From G965276765 sp965276825 (lineage in GTDB: Bacteria; Actinomycetota; Acidimicrobiia; Acidimicrobiales; Palsa-688): DNA of 64,000 bases. The notes beneath the pieces are model-generated. The model had not been told where the DNA came from, made no database searches, and saw nothing but the letters and a program-made list of their open reading frames with translations. Position numbers and translations under genes: made by a program. How positions within the stretch are numbered: position 1 is the first letter of the stretch; each line of letters starts with the position of its first letter. The DNA lies in contig OZ255630.1 in the NCBI GenBank assembly GCA_965276825.1, positions 1,488,001-1,552,000 on the forward strand, written 5' to 3'. Positions 1 through 8,574 of this stretch are shown piece by piece.

Positions 1-1781
1 CCGGCGAGCGGATGAACCCGTACACCTCGGTGTGGACCGGCGTGGTGCCGGGCGACGGCCCGTCGGCGTTCCACCTGGTGCTGCTCGACAACGGGCGCAG
101 CTCGGCGCTGGCCGACGAGGTCGGGCGCCAGGCGCTGCGCTGCATCCGCTGCGCGGCCTGCCTCAACGTGTGCCCGGTCTACGAGCGCGTCGGTGGCCAC
201 GCCTACGGCTCCATCTATCCCGGCCCGATCGGCGCGGTGCTCACGCCCCAGCTCGACCACGTGGCCACCGACGAGGTGGCCAGGTCGCTCCCCTACGCGT
301 CCACCCTGTGCGGGGCGTGCTTCGACGCCTGCCCGGTGCGCATCGACATCCCCCGCCTGCTCGTCCACCTGCGCGGCGAGGTGGTCGACGCCGCCCGGGG
401 CCTGCTGCCCGCCAGCCAGGAGCAGCTCACCATGGCCGGCGCGGCGTGGGCCCTCGGGCGACCCTCCCGCATCGACCGCCTGACCCGGCTCGGCGCCGTC
501 GCCGCCAAGTTGGTCGGTGGCCGCCGGCTGCGCCTCCCCGGCTTCGCCTCCGGCTGGAGCGCCACCCGGTCGACCCCGTTGCCACAGGGTCCGTCCTTTG
601 CCGAGTGGTGGCGCGCCACCCACCCGAGCGGGACCACGGGCGGCGGGGACACCTCGGCCGCCACGTTGGCCTCTCGATCGGGGCGCGGGCGCGGGCGCGG
701 GTCCGGGTCTCCTTCGGGGTCCGGGTCCTCTTCGGGGCCCGGGTCTCGTTCGTGGTCCTCGTTGGCGCGGTCTGCGGGATCGTCGTTGGCGCGGTCTGGG
801 AGATCGTCGGTGCGGTCCGCGTGGGCTTCGTTGGCGTGGTCTGCGGGATCGTCGGCCGGCCGCGGGCGCCATGGCCGTGGTGCTCGGGGGGTGCGGGCCC
901 CCTGGGCCCGTCGGGCGGGGCGCACCACGTCGCCCGTCCCCGCCGCCGCCGGTCTCACACCGGAGCCGGCGCCCCAGCAGGTGCCGCTCGGCCCGACCCG
1001 TTCGTCCCGTGCCCGTCCCGACCGGGGCGGGGCGGGCACGACCGGGACGCCTGCGCCCGAGCCGGCCGTCCCGATCCCGGGAGCCGCCCGTGACGAGATC
1101 CTGGCCAGGATCCGCCGGGCGCTCGGCGACGACCGGTCCGACACCCCGATCCCCCGCGCCTACCGCCGCCCGCTGCCCGGGCGCCCCGACCCGGTCACGC
1201 TCTTCGCCGAGCGGGTCGACGACTACCGGGCCACGATCCACCGGACCGACGAGGCCGGACTGGCCGGGACCATCGCCGCCGCGCTCAGCGACCGGGGATC
1301 GACCTCCGTGGTCGTCCCCGCCGATCTCGATGCGGGCTGGACCGCGGGCCTCGACGTCCCCGTGCATCGCGACCCGGGCCCCCCCACCGGTCCCCTCGCC
1401 GTCGCCGAGCTCGACGCGGTCGACACGGTGATCACCGCGTGCGCCGTCGCGGTCGCCGAGACCGGCACCGTGGTGCTCGACGGTGGGGCCGGTCAGGGAC
1501 GGCGCGCCCTCACCCTGGTCCCCGACCACCACGTGGTCGTTGTCCGCCAGGCCCAGATCGTCGCCGACGTCCCCGCCGCGATCTCCAGGCTGCGCGCCGA
1601 CGCTCCCCAGACGTGGATCAGCGGACCCTCGGCCACCAGCGACATCGAGCTCGACCGGGTCGAGGGCGTGCACGGCCCCCGGCGCCTCGACGTCATCCTC
1701 ATTCTCCGGCCGCCTCCCAGGGTCCCGGGAATCCGCGGTCACGAACCCGCACCCAGCGCCGTCGATCGACCGCAGACCTGA
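1..1781 (+). CDS. LutB-LutC fusion (lactate utilisation), 5' end outside window
   Basis: Lactate-oxidation iron-sulfur protein fused to a LutC-type LUD domain. The reading frame is open from base 1, and the residues before the first ATG (position 12) still match LutB, so the gene starts upstream of the window. Two ferredoxin-like clusters are visible near residues 44-56 (CIRCAACLNVCP) and 99-108 (CGACFDACP), as in LutB/LldF. Residues of roughly 196-357 are a low-complexity Arg/Ser/Gly/Pro linker. From about 358 to 575 the protein matches LutC (DEILARIRRALGD; TGTVVLDGG). In Bacillus LutB and LutC are separate subunits of a complex oxidising lactate to pyruvate; here they are one chain. LutA was not seen and may lie upstream. 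Confidence 0.85.
   Translation, partial: GERMNPYTSVWTGVVPGDGPSAFHLVLLDNGRSSALADEVGRQALRCIRCAACLNVCPVYERVGGHAYGSIYPGPIGAVLTPQLDHVATDEVARSLPYASTLCGACFDACPVRIDIPRLLVHLRGEVVDAARGLLPASQEQLTMAGAAWALGRPSRIDRLTRLGAVAAKLVGGRRLRLPGFASGWSATRSTPLPQGPSFAEWWRATHPSGTTGGGDTSAATLASRSGRGRGRGSGSPSGSGSSSGPGSRSWSSLARSAGSSLARSGRSSVRSAWASLAWSAGSSAGRGRHGRGARGVRAPWARRAGRTTSPVPAAAGLTPEPAPQQVPLGPTRSSRARPDRGGAGTTGTPAPEPAVPIPGAARDEILARIRRALGDDRSDTPIPRAYRRPLPGRPDPVTLFAERVDDYRATIHRTDEAGLAGTIAAALSDRGSTSVVVPADLDAGWTAGLDVPVHRDPGPPTGPLAVAELDAVDTVITACAVAVAETGTVVLDGGAGQGRRALTLVPDHHVVVVRQAQIVADVPAAISRLRADAPQTWISGPSATSDIELDRVEGVHGPRRLDVILILRPPPRVPGIRGHEPAPSAVDRPQT
676..1080 (+). repeat. Low-complexity, internally repetitive linker in the LutB-LutC gene
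   Basis: The DNA is built from imperfect short repeats (cgggcg, gggtcc and tctgcgggatcgtcg-type units). It encodes an Arg/Ser/Gly/Pro linker between the two enzymatic halves. The frame stays open, so it looks like an expanded linker and not a decayed junction. Confidence 0.6.
1737..1775 (+). repeat. Dispersed repeat, copy 1
   Basis: Begins ggtcacgaac and ends near cgaccgcag. Similar stretches occur at 2013-2051 and 53761-53799. This copy overlaps the last codons of the LutB-LutC gene. Confidence 0.6.
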
Positions 1782-2105
1782 CACCGACCGCCGACCACAC
1801 CGACTGCCGACCACACCGACTGCCGACCACATGGCGGGTCCAGCGCTGAAGGTCGCGAGCGCACCTGCAACGCCAACAGGATCAGCAGCGCCGGCTCCGC
1901 CGGCACCATTCCTCCCGGGCCGGCGACGCCGGCCCCTCTCCGGCCCCCTCCCAGGATCCCGGCCCCCCCTCCGGGGTTCTCCGGTCACCTTCCAGCATCC
2001 CGGGGTTTCTCCGGTCACGAACACGCGCCCAGCGCCGTGGACTGACCGCAGAGCCGGTCGGCCGGGAGGACGACGGGGCCCGGGGCGACGGAGCCGTCGG
2101 GCCCG
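1782..2105. other. Intergenic region with short repeats
   Basis: No gene seen. It starts with a 17-bp tandem repeat (caccgactgccgaccac, about 1786-1832). It then has several 'cccgg.. ttctccggtcac' repeats and the second copy of the dispersed repeat. It separates two converging genes, and no clear terminator hairpin was found. Confidence 0.6.
2013..2051 (+). repeat. Dispersed repeat, copy 2
   Basis: Same core as 1737-1775 (ggtcacgaac, then gcgcccagcgccgt, then gaccgcag), with a few substitutions. It lies just past the 3' end of the GNAT gene. Confidence 0.6.
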
Positions 2106-2648
2106 TCAAAGGGTCAGCTGCATGAGCACCGAGTCACGGAAGACGCCGTCGCCGATGCAGAGGGCGTCGGACCACACCCCGACCTCGACCCAGCCGCAGG
2201 ACCGGTAGAACTCCTCGAGCCCGAGGCCGGATCGCAGATCGAGGTGCAGGTGGCGCAGGCCGAGGTCGTGGCGGGCGGCCCGGGCCACCTCGTTCATCAA
2301 GGCCCGGCCCACCCCGTTGCCCCGGTGGTCGAGGGCGGTCTGCACCCGCTTGACCGTGGCCCAGTGCCCCATCAGCCGGCTGTCGTTGCCGGCCAAGAGC
2401 AGCCAGCCGGCGAGACTCGGGCCGACCCGCGCGGTCAGGAGGCGGTTGACGTCGGCGTCGAGGGAGGCGATCAGCTCGTCGACCGCCGGCGCGACGTGCT
2501 CGTCGGCGACCGGGAGGAAGGGGAAGCCGACGGCGCCCCCCGCGTTGGACACGTCCCGCCAGCAGTCGATCAGCTCGCGCCGGACCTCGGCATCGACCGC
2601 GTCGGGGGCGGACCACCACGCCAGCGAGAGCCCCACGGGCGCGCGCAC
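2106..2648 (-). CDS. GNAT family N-acetyltransferase
   Basis: Predicted 180-residue GNAT acetyltransferase; substrate unknown. The acetyl-CoA-binding region reads DHRGNGVGRALM, the usual Q/R-x-x-G-x-G/A loop, followed by a C-terminal region typical of the fold (LEEFYRSCGWVEVGVW). The open frame extends further upstream, but those residues are arginine/proline nonsense from inside the yqgE gene. The GTG at 2648 gives the first sensible N-terminus. The gene starts 17 bases after the yqgE stop on the same strand, so the two are probably cotranscribed. The enzyme family is clear; the start is an inference. Confidence 0.75.
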   Translation of the reverse strand: MRAPVGLSLAWWSAPDAVDAEVRRELIDCWRDVSNAGGAVGFPFLPVADEHVAPAVDELIASLDADVNRLLTARVGPSLAGWLLLAGNDSRLMGHWATVKRVQTALDHRGNGVGRALMNEVARAARHDLGLRHLHLDLRSGLGLEEFYRSCGWVEVGVWSDALCIGDGVFRDSVLMQLTL

Positions 2649-2665
2649 CGGTCTCGGGGGATCCG

Positions 2666-3241
2666 TCAGTTGGCGTTGAGGTCCGGCGGGTAGGCGGCGA
2701 CGAGAGCCAGCTCGCCGGGCTGGCGGCGCAGAACCAGATGCCACAGGTCGCCGGGGGTGGCGCAGAAGGCGTCCTCCGGGGTGGCGTCGAGCACCCACCA
2801 GCCGCCGGCGGCGAGCTCCTCCTCGATCTGCCCGCCGGACCAGCCGGCGTAGCCGGCGAAGACCCGGAGGGACCCGACGGCGCCGCCGACGATATCGGGG
2901 TCGAGGTCGAGGTCGAGGGTTCCGAGGTCGCCGTCGACGTGGCGCCAGCCGTCGGGACCGACGCGAGATTCGAGCTCGGCGGGCGCCGGCACCCTGGCCA
3001 GGCAGATCACCGAGTCGTGGCTGACCGGGCCGCCGACGAACACGCAGGAGGGATGGTCGGCCAGCCCGGACCAGCGGGGCAGCGGGTCGAGCAGCTCGGT
3101 GTCGCTCGGCCGGTTGAGGATGACCCCGATGGCTCCGTCGTCGCCGTGGACGAGGACCAGCACCACGGCCCGGTCGAAGTTGGGGTCGACCAGCCGCGGG
3201 TTGGCGACCAGCAGCTTCCCCTCGAGGGCGGAGTCGGGCAT
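2666..3241 (-). CDS. YqgE/AlgH family protein (DUF179)
   Basis: Predicted 191-residue YqgE/AlgH protein. The N-terminus (LEGKLLVANPRL), the central VILNRPSD segment, the FVGGPV motif and the C-terminal FAGYAGWSGGQ motif are family hallmarks. The function of the family is not settled; it is widespread and was linked to alginate regulation in Pseudomonas. ATG at 3241 is used because upstream codons in the same frame are antisense to the neighbouring dehydrogenase. A TAGAGC hexamer lies 7 nt before this ATG. Divergent from the dehydrogenase at 3338. Confidence 0.9.
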   Translation of the reverse strand: MPDSALEGKLLVANPRLVDPNFDRAVVLVLVHGDDGAIGVILNRPSDTELLDPLPRWSGLADHPSCVFVGGPVSHDSVICLARVPAPAELESRVGPDGWRHVDGDLGTLDLDLDPDIVGGAVGSLRVFAGYAGWSGGQIEEELAAGGWWVLDATPEDAFCATPGDLWHLVLRRQPGELALVAAYPPDLNAN

Positions 3242-3248
3242 CGGTGGT

Positions 3249-3254
3249 GCTCTA
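3249..3254 (-). promoter_or_regulatory. Possible -10 element for yqgE
   Basis: TAGAGC on the minus strand, 7 nt before the ATG at 3241. It lacks the final T of the common hexamer, so this is a weaker case of the leaderless pattern seen elsewhere in the window. Confidence 0.35.
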
Positions 3255-3325
3255 CCCACCCGCCGCCGGCCGCTGACAGCGCGGCCCGCCGCTCTGTCGT
3301 CGTGTCTCGGAGCCGCGGGCCCGGG

Positions 3326-3331
3326 TACGGT
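3326..3331 (+). promoter_or_regulatory. -10 element, leaderless start of MDR dehydrogenase
   Basis: TACGGT followed by six cytosines and then the ATG at 3338. The spacing of 6 nt implies that transcription begins at or next to the start codon. Confidence 0.5.
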
Positions 3332-3337
3332 CCCCCC

Positions 3338-4384
3338 ATGCGCGCCGTCACCGTCGTCCCCCTGCAGAAGGACTCCGTCGACCTCACCGACCTGCCCGAG
3401 CCCGACGAGGCCGACGGCCCTGTCCTCGTGGCGACGAGGGCGGTCGGGATCTGCGGCACCGACATCGAGATCGTCGACGGCGACTACGGCTGGGCTCCCC
3501 CGGGTGAGACGCGGCTGGCCATCGGCCACGAGTCCATCGGCCAGGTCCAGGAGGCGCCGGCCGATAGCGGCCTCGACGCCGGTGACCTGGTCGTCGCCAT
3601 CGTCCGGCGCCCCGACCCGGTCCCGTGCCCCAACTGCGCGGTCGGCGAGTGGGACATGTGCCGCAACGGGCAGTACACCGAGTGGGGCATCAAGGCCCAC
3701 CATGGCTACGCCAGGGAGCGCTACCGGATCACCCCGGACTTCGTGGTCAAGGTGGACGCAGGGCTCGGCGACCTCGGCGTGCTGCTCGAGCCGACAACCG
3801 TGGTCGCCAAGGCCTGGGACCACATCGAGCGGATCGGCAGCCGGGCCACCTGGAAGCCGTCCAAGGTGCTCGTGACCGGGGCAGGGCCGATTGGCCTGCT
3901 CGCCGCCCTCCTCGGCCGCCAGCGCGGCCTCGAGGTCCACGTGCTCGACCAGGTGGCCGACGGGCTCAAGCCCGACCTCGTGGCGGCCATCGGGGCCACC
4001 TACCACCACGGCTCGGTGGTCGACGCGGCGGTCGACGCCGATGTCGTCCTCGAATGCACGGGGGTCGGTCAGCTGGTCTTCGACGTGATGGAGCACACCG
4101 CCACCGACGGGATCGTCTGCCTGACCGGCGTCTCCTCGGGCGGGCGGAGCCTGCCGGTCGACGCGGGCATGCTCAACCGGCAGATGGTCCTCGGCAACGA
4201 CGTGGTGTTCGGCTCGGTCAACGCCAACCGGCGCCACTACGAGGCGGGCGCCGCCGCCCTCGCCGAGGCCGACCACGACTGGCTGGCCCGGCTGATCACC
4301 CGCAAGGTGCCGCTGTCGTCGTGGAAGGACGCGTACACCCGCCAGCCCGGCGACGTGAAGGTCGTCCTCGACTTCTCGTCCTGA
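3338..4384 (+). CDS. Glucose dehydrogenase-like zinc MDR oxidoreductase
   Basis: Predicted 348-residue medium-chain dehydrogenase, closest in pattern to glucose/aldose 1-dehydrogenases. Likely catalytic zinc ligands are C39 (GICGTDIEIV) and H64/E65 (IGHESIGQV). A cysteine lobe (C97, C100, C108) is partial compared with the four-cysteine structural zinc site. The nucleotide-binding loop is VTGAGPIGLLAALLG. The C-terminal half, with its NANRRHYEAGA segment, resembles the Glu_dehyd_C domain. The preferred sugar and cofactor cannot be read from sequence. The start is supported by a -10-like hexamer 6 nt upstream. Confidence 0.8.
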   Translation: MRAVTVVPLQKDSVDLTDLPEPDEADGPVLVATRAVGICGTDIEIVDGDYGWAPPGETRLAIGHESIGQVQEAPADSGLDAGDLVVAIVRRPDPVPCPNCAVGEWDMCRNGQYTEWGIKAHHGYARERYRITPDFVVKVDAGLGDLGVLLEPTTVVAKAWDHIERIGSRATWKPSKVLVTGAGPIGLLAALLGRQRGLEVHVLDQVADGLKPDLVAAIGATYHHGSVVDAAVDADVVLECTGVGQLVFDVMEHTATDGIVCLTGVSSGGRSLPVDAGMLNRQMVLGNDVVFGSVNANRRHYEAGAAALAEADHDWLARLITRKVPLSSWKDAYTRQPGDVKVVLDFSS

Positions 4385-4488
4385 CCTGCGGTCGATCGTG
4401 GCGAGCGGCGCGAGGCGTCCCGAGGTCGCCGGACGAGGTCGCCGTCGCGGGCTAGCGTCGCGCCCCGTTCGGACGGAGGGGGTGCGGG

Positions 4489-4857
4489 GTGAGGGCGGCA
4501 CGCGACGACACGGCGATCACCCACGGCCGCTGCCACCTGGCCATCCGATCCGGTAACCGCCAGGCGGTGCGGGTGGGTCGCCCCTTCACCGCGCAGCTCC
4601 GGGTCCGGCTGACCGACGAGGCTGCCAGGCCGGTACCCGGAGCGACCGTCACCTTTCGCATCGTCGCCGGGCCGGCCGGCTTCGGGCGCGCCGCCAGGGC
4701 GGCGACGGCGGTCACCGACCGGTCGGGGGTGGCCATCGCTCCGCTGCTCGGCGCAGGGCGCGGCCACGGCACCGTCACCGTCACCGTCACCGCCAACCAG
4801 GTGGGCGCACGCGCCGTGCCGGTCACCTTCACCCTCCGGGTGGTGCCCGAGAGCTGA
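4489..4857 (+). CDS. Small Ig-like (Big-1-type) domain protein
   Basis: Predicted 122-residue protein made almost wholly of one bacterial Ig-like domain. Typical features are RVRLTDEAARPVPGATVTF, then VTDRSGVA, then a Val/Thr-rich strand. Such domains are usually repeated in surface proteins, but here there is one copy and no signal peptide or anchor. The GTG at 4489 follows a good ribosome site (ggaggg, 4475-4480). Either the start is wrong, or the protein is cytoplasmic or exported another way. Function unknown. Confidence 0.65.
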   Translation: MRAARDDTAITHGRCHLAIRSGNRQAVRVGRPFTAQLRVRLTDEAARPVPGATVTFRIVAGPAGFGRAARAATAVTDRSGVAIAPLLGAGRGHGTVTVTVTANQVGARAVPVTFTLRVVPES

Positions 4858-4903
4858 GCGCCGCCGGCGCGTCGACCGCCCGGCGGTCCGTCCAGACCGG
4901 CCC

Positions 4904-4927
4904 CGGCCCGGTGAGGGCACCGGGCCG
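4904..4927. terminator. Perfect 10-bp hairpin between convergent genes
   Basis: CGGCCCGGTG, loop AGGG, then CACCGGGCCG. It sits between the 3' ends of the Ig-like gene (4857) and the lipoprotein gene (4942). There is no T-run, as is common in very GC-rich genomes. A bidirectional terminator is the likely role. Confidence 0.6.
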
Positions 4928-4941
4928 TCCGGTGGGACCCC

Positions 4942-6432
4942 TCAGGCGTTCTGGTAGGTGACCAGCCGGGCACCCTCGGGCACGAAGAGCCGGGTGCCGC
5001 TGGCGGACAGGCCGGGGAAGGACGTGACGACGGGTGCCGTGGCCAGCTGGTAGCGCAGGCGTCCGGTGCGCAGGTCGTAGCCGAGGAGGTGTCCGCTGTC
5101 GGACCCGCTCCTGGTCACGCTCCACACCACCCCGCCGGCGATGACCGGCGGCCCCGGCTGGCCCGAGGCCGACCAGAGGGTGCGCAGCGTGGTCGGATGC
5201 CCCCCGCCGCCCTGCACGCGCACGGCGTAGAGCCCGTCGAAGCACGACACCACGACGTTGGTGCCCGACACGGCCGAGGCGCCGAAGCCCCCACCGCAGA
5301 CCTTGGCGGAAGCCAGCGGGTGGCCGAGGCCGCCGAGGTGGTTGGCGCCGAGGACGTAGCCGACCCCGTCCTTGCCGATCATGAACAACCGGTTGGCCGG
5401 CAGCAGCACCGGGGTGGTCGATCCGAGGTCGGTGTCGCTGGCGGAGAGCTGCTGGTAGTTGGTTGGGGTGAAGGTCGAGCGCATGGCCAGTCGGGGTCGG
5501 GAGCCGGGGGTGAGGGCGAGGCGGATCACGCTGTTCGCGTTGTCGATGCTCGTGGCCGGTGACCCGTTGCCGGTCGCCACGTAGATGCGGCTGCCCGAGC
5601 TCACCACACCCCCAGGCGCCCAGATGCCCGCTTCGCGCTGGGTCGGGGTGACGTAGGTGGCGAGGGGGCCGCGCCCCGACGTCGGGGCGCCGACCACCCA
5701 TCCGTGGTAGTCGGAGCAGTCGCCGGCGAGGCCGCCGTAGGGGACGTACACGCGGTGGCCGACCAGCTCGAGCGCGCCGCGCTCCTGTTCGGAGGCTGGG
5801 TCGCTGCCGGGACCGTCGACGCCCTGGTGGGTGACGATCCGGCCGTTGGCCAGCGAGAGGCCCCACAGCACGTGGCTGAGGCGGGAGCCCGACCGGTCGA
5901 AGGTGACGGCCCACACGCGCCCGGCCGAGGCGGAGGCGACGGGCGTGCCGGTGATGCCGGAGTTGCCTATGTCGCCGCACGGCAGCAGGTTGCCGGGCAC
6001 TGGGCTGGCCAGGTGGTGGGCCCACAGCCGTCGGCCCGAGTTGCGGGCGAAGGCGTACACGGTGTCGTTCTCGGTGGCGACGATGACCTCGCCGCCGACC
6101 GCGACAGGTTGGGCGTAGACGGCGCCGTCGAGGACGACCGACCAGCCCCTGCGGAGCCGCGTCGGCGCCGGCGTGCTCGGCGACAACCCGGTCCGGGCGG
6201 CTCCCCCCTCGTAGCTCGGCCAGTCGGTCGACGCCACCCTCGCCTGACGGGCCGTCGGGGCACTCAGGCCGGCCACGGCCGGGTTGGCTCGCGAGCCGAC
6301 GGCGGTGGTGTCGACCGAGCCGCACGCCGGGACGAGGGCGAGCGCGCCGAGCACCGCCACCCCGGCGGCCGCCACGCCTGGGTGGCTGCCGTGGTGGGCG
6401 CGTCGGGCCTGGATGCGCTGTCGGACCTGCAT
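4942..6432 (-). CDS. PQQ-like beta-propeller lipoprotein
   Basis: Predicted 496-residue exported protein. The N-terminus has a basic stretch, a hydrophobic segment (about 19-34) and a lipobox-like VPAC with C37, so it is likely lipid-anchored. The rest has repeated propeller blades of the PQQ/outer-membrane-assembly type: AVGGEVIVATENDTVYAF, IYVATGNGS, GYVLGANHL, LLGYDLRTGRLRYQL. No PQQ-binding catalytic residues can be assigned, so an enzyme role is not claimed. A minus-strand AAGGAA ribosome site precedes the ATG at 6432, and a TACCCT hexamer lies at 6469-6474. It follows trpA on the same strand after 152 bases. Confidence 0.75.
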   Translation of the reverse strand: MQVRQRIQARRAHHGSHPGVAAAGVAVLGALALVPACGSVDTTAVGSRANPAVAGLSAPTARQARVASTDWPSYEGGAARTGLSPSTPAPTRLRRGWSVVLDGAVYAQPVAVGGEVIVATENDTVYAFARNSGRRLWAHHLASPVPGNLLPCGDIGNSGITGTPVASASAGRVWAVTFDRSGSRLSHVLWGLSLANGRIVTHQGVDGPGSDPASEQERGALELVGHRVYVPYGGLAGDCSDYHGWVVGAPTSGRGPLATYVTPTQREAGIWAPGGVVSSGSRIYVATGNGSPATSIDNANSVIRLALTPGSRPRLAMRSTFTPTNYQQLSASDTDLGSTTPVLLPANRLFMIGKDGVGYVLGANHLGGLGHPLASAKVCGGGFGASAVSGTNVVVSCFDGLYAVRVQGGGGHPTTLRTLWSASGQPGPPVIAGGVVWSVTRSGSDSGHLLGYDLRTGRLRYQLATAPVVTSFPGLSASGTRLFVPEGARLVTYQNA

Positions 6433-6468
6433 GCGAGAACGGTTCCTTCCGCCGAGGGTTCGGCTCGA

Positions 6469-6474
6469 AGGGTA
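6469..6474 (-). promoter_or_regulatory. -10 element for the propeller lipoprotein
   Basis: TACCCT on the minus strand, followed by a leader of about 30 nt with a ribosome site. Unlike many genes here, this one appears to have a normal leader. It suggests the gene has its own promoter and does not depend on trpA readthrough. Confidence 0.4.
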
Positions 6475-6584
6475 GGCACCGGCCACCGCCAATCCACAGC
6501 CGGCATCGCCACGACAGGAAGAACCGGCAGTCGGGTCCCGGCGGCCCGACCGTCCCCTGGCCGAGACCCCCAGGTCGCGCAGCG

Positions 6585-7367
6585 TCAGCCGGCGTCGAGG
6601 GCGGCGCGGTACGAGGCGACCAGCGCGCCGACCTGGTCGACGCTCGCGCCGTCGAGCACGGCGCGCATGAGCACCGACGCCACCACCACCCCGTCGGCGC
6701 CGGCGGCCACGGCGGCCGCCTGCTCGGGGGTGGAGATCCCGAAGCCCATGACGACCGGCCTGTCGGTCACCGCCTTGAGCCGTTTGGCCAGCAGCCCCGA
6801 CGAGTCGGCCAGCGAGGCGCGCTCCCCGGTGACGCCCATCAGGTTGACGCCGTAGACGAATCCCCGTGACCGGGCGCACAGCTCGGCCAGGCGGTCGTCC
6901 GCGGTGACCGGTGCGGCGAGCAGCACGGTGTCGACACCGGCAGCCGCCGCCGCCTCCTCCCACTCGACCGATTCCTCGAGGGGGGCGTCGGGGACGATGG
7001 CGCCGCGCACGCCGGCGTCGGCGAGGAGGCGGGCGAAGCGGGCCGTGCCGGCGCGCGCCACCAGGTTGACGTAGGTCATGGCGACGAGGGGGACGGGCTG
7101 CTCGCGCCGGGCGATCGCGCCGAGGATCGAGACCGGCGTCGCCCCGGCCGACAGGGCGGCGGTCGACGCCGCCTGGATGGTCGGGCCGTCCATGACCGGA
7201 TCGGAGAAGGGCAGGCCGATCTCGACCGCATCGGCGCCGGCTTCGACCATGACCTGGAGGTGCTCGACCCAGTCGGGCCCGAGGCCGCCGGTCATGTAGG
7301 TGACCAGCAGCTTGCGGCCGCCGTCGCGCGCCGCCCGCAGCGACGACTCGACGGGAATCCCGGTCAC
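6585..7367 (-). CDS. trpA: Tryptophan synthase alpha chain
   Basis: Cleaves indole-3-glycerol phosphate to indole and glyceraldehyde 3-phosphate within the TrpA2B2 complex. The 260-residue protein has the alpha-barrel motif VEIGLPFSDPVMDGP, which carries the catalytic Glu and Asp, and the phosphate-binding GFGIST segment. Length is normal. The GTG start at 7367 lies 10 bases after the trpB stop. Last gene of the trpC-F-B-A run. Confidence 0.95.
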   Translation of the reverse strand: MTGIPVESSLRAARDGGRKLLVTYMTGGLGPDWVEHLQVMVEAGADAVEIGLPFSDPVMDGPTIQAASTAALSAGATPVSILGAIARREQPVPLVAMTYVNLVARAGTARFARLLADAGVRGAIVPDAPLEESVEWEEAAAAAGVDTVLLAAPVTADDRLAELCARSRGFVYGVNLMGVTGERASLADSSGLLAKRLKAVTDRPVVMGFGISTPEQAAAVAAGADGVVVASVLMRAVLDGASVDQVGALVASYRAALDAG

Positions 7368-7377
7368 GGGCGCACCC

Positions 7378-8574
7378 TCACGACAGCAGCCTCATCACCT
7401 GCTCGGCGTCCTTGTCGCCCCGGCCCGACAGGGTCACCATGACCGTCGTGCCAGGCTCGACCTCGCCGCTCTCCGCGGCGCGCACCAGCCAGGCCAGCGC
7501 GTGGGCCGGCTCGAGGGCGGGGATGATGCCCTCGGTGCGGGCCAGGAGCTGCAGCGCGTCGAGCACCTCGTCGTCGGCGGCGGACACGTAGCGGGCCCGG
7601 CCGGCGTCGGCCAGGTAGGCGTGCTCGGGACCGATGCCAGGATAGTCGAGGCCGGCGGAGATGGACTGGGCCTCGAGGATCTGGCCCCACTCGTCCTGGA
7701 GGAGGTAGGAGCGCATGCCGTGCAGCACGCCGGGGACGCCGCGCCCGATGGCCGAGCCGCCGGCCGCCTCGACACCGACCAGCTCGGCGTCGGTACCGAC
7801 GAAGCCGGCGAAGGTGCCGGCCGCGTTGGAGCCGCCGCCGACGCATGCCACGACGAGGTCGGGGTCGGCGCCGCCGAGGATGACCCGGCACTGCTCGCGG
7901 GCCTCGTCGCCGAGTATCCGCTGAAACTCCCTGACCATCCAGGGGAACGGGTGCGGTCCCATGACCGACCCGATGCAGTAGTGGGTCGTGGAGACCGAAG
8001 ACACCCACTCGCGCAGGGCCTCGTTGACCGCGTCCTTCAGGGTCCTGCTCCCGGAGCGGACAGGTACGACCTCGGCGCCGAGCAGCTTCATGCGGAAGAC
8101 GTTGAGCTCCTGGCGCTCGGTGTCGACCTCGCCCATGAACACGACGCAGTCGAGGCCGAAGTAGGCCGCCGCCGTGGCCGTGGCCACCCCGTGCTGGCCG
8201 GCGCCCGTCTCGGCGATGACCCGGCCCTTGCCCATCTCGACGGTGAGCAGCGCCTGGCCCATCACGTTGTTGATCTTGTGCGAGCCGGTGTGGGCGAGGT
8301 CCTCGCGCTTGAGCAGCACGCGGACCCCGAGGCGCTCGGAGAGGCGGTGGCACTCGGTCACGGGGGTCGGCCGGCCGCCGTAGTCGCGCAGCAGATCGTG
8401 GAAGCGGGTGACGAAGGCGTCGTCGGACCACGCCCTGGTGAAGGCGGCCTCGAGCTGCTGGCAGGCCGGGATCAGCGACTCGGGGACGAAGCGGCCGCCG
8501 AAGTCGCCGAAGCGGCCGTCGTCGTTCGGCTGGCCCATCCCCACACGCGCCGTGGGATCCTGGCGGATGGTCAC
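7378..8574 (-). CDS. trpB: Tryptophan synthase beta chain
   Basis: PLP enzyme that condenses indole with serine. The PLP lysine is in HTGSHKINN and the phosphate-binding loop is GGGSNAAG; the COMM-like region carries GRGDKD near the C-terminus. Predicted 398 residues, normal for TrpB1. The GTG at 8574 overlaps the trpF stop as GTGA, which points to translational coupling. An ATG twelve codons later (GMGQPNDD) is a possible alternative start. Confidence 0.95.
   Translation of the reverse strand: MTIRQDPTARVGMGQPNDDGRFGDFGGRFVPESLIPACQQLEAAFTRAWSDDAFVTRFHDLLRDYGGRPTPVTECHRLSERLGVRVLLKREDLAHTGSHKINNVMGQALLTVEMGKGRVIAETGAGQHGVATATAAAYFGLDCVVFMGEVDTERQELNVFRMKLLGAEVVPVRSGSRTLKDAVNEALREWVSSVSTTHYCIGSVMGPHPFPWMVREFQRILGDEAREQCRVILGGADPDLVVACVGGGSNAAGTFAGFVGTDAELVGVEAAGGSAIGRGVPGVLHGMRSYLLQDEWGQILEAQSISAGLDYPGIGPEHAYLADAGRARYVSAADDEVLDALQLLARTEGIIPALEPAHALAWLVRAAESGEVEPGTTVMVTLSGRGDKDAEQVMRLLS

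Noticed and set aside
1782..2105. Small coding gene in the gap after lutB-lutC
   Set aside because: Frames are open only through repeats; no start with a ribosome site and no recognisable protein.
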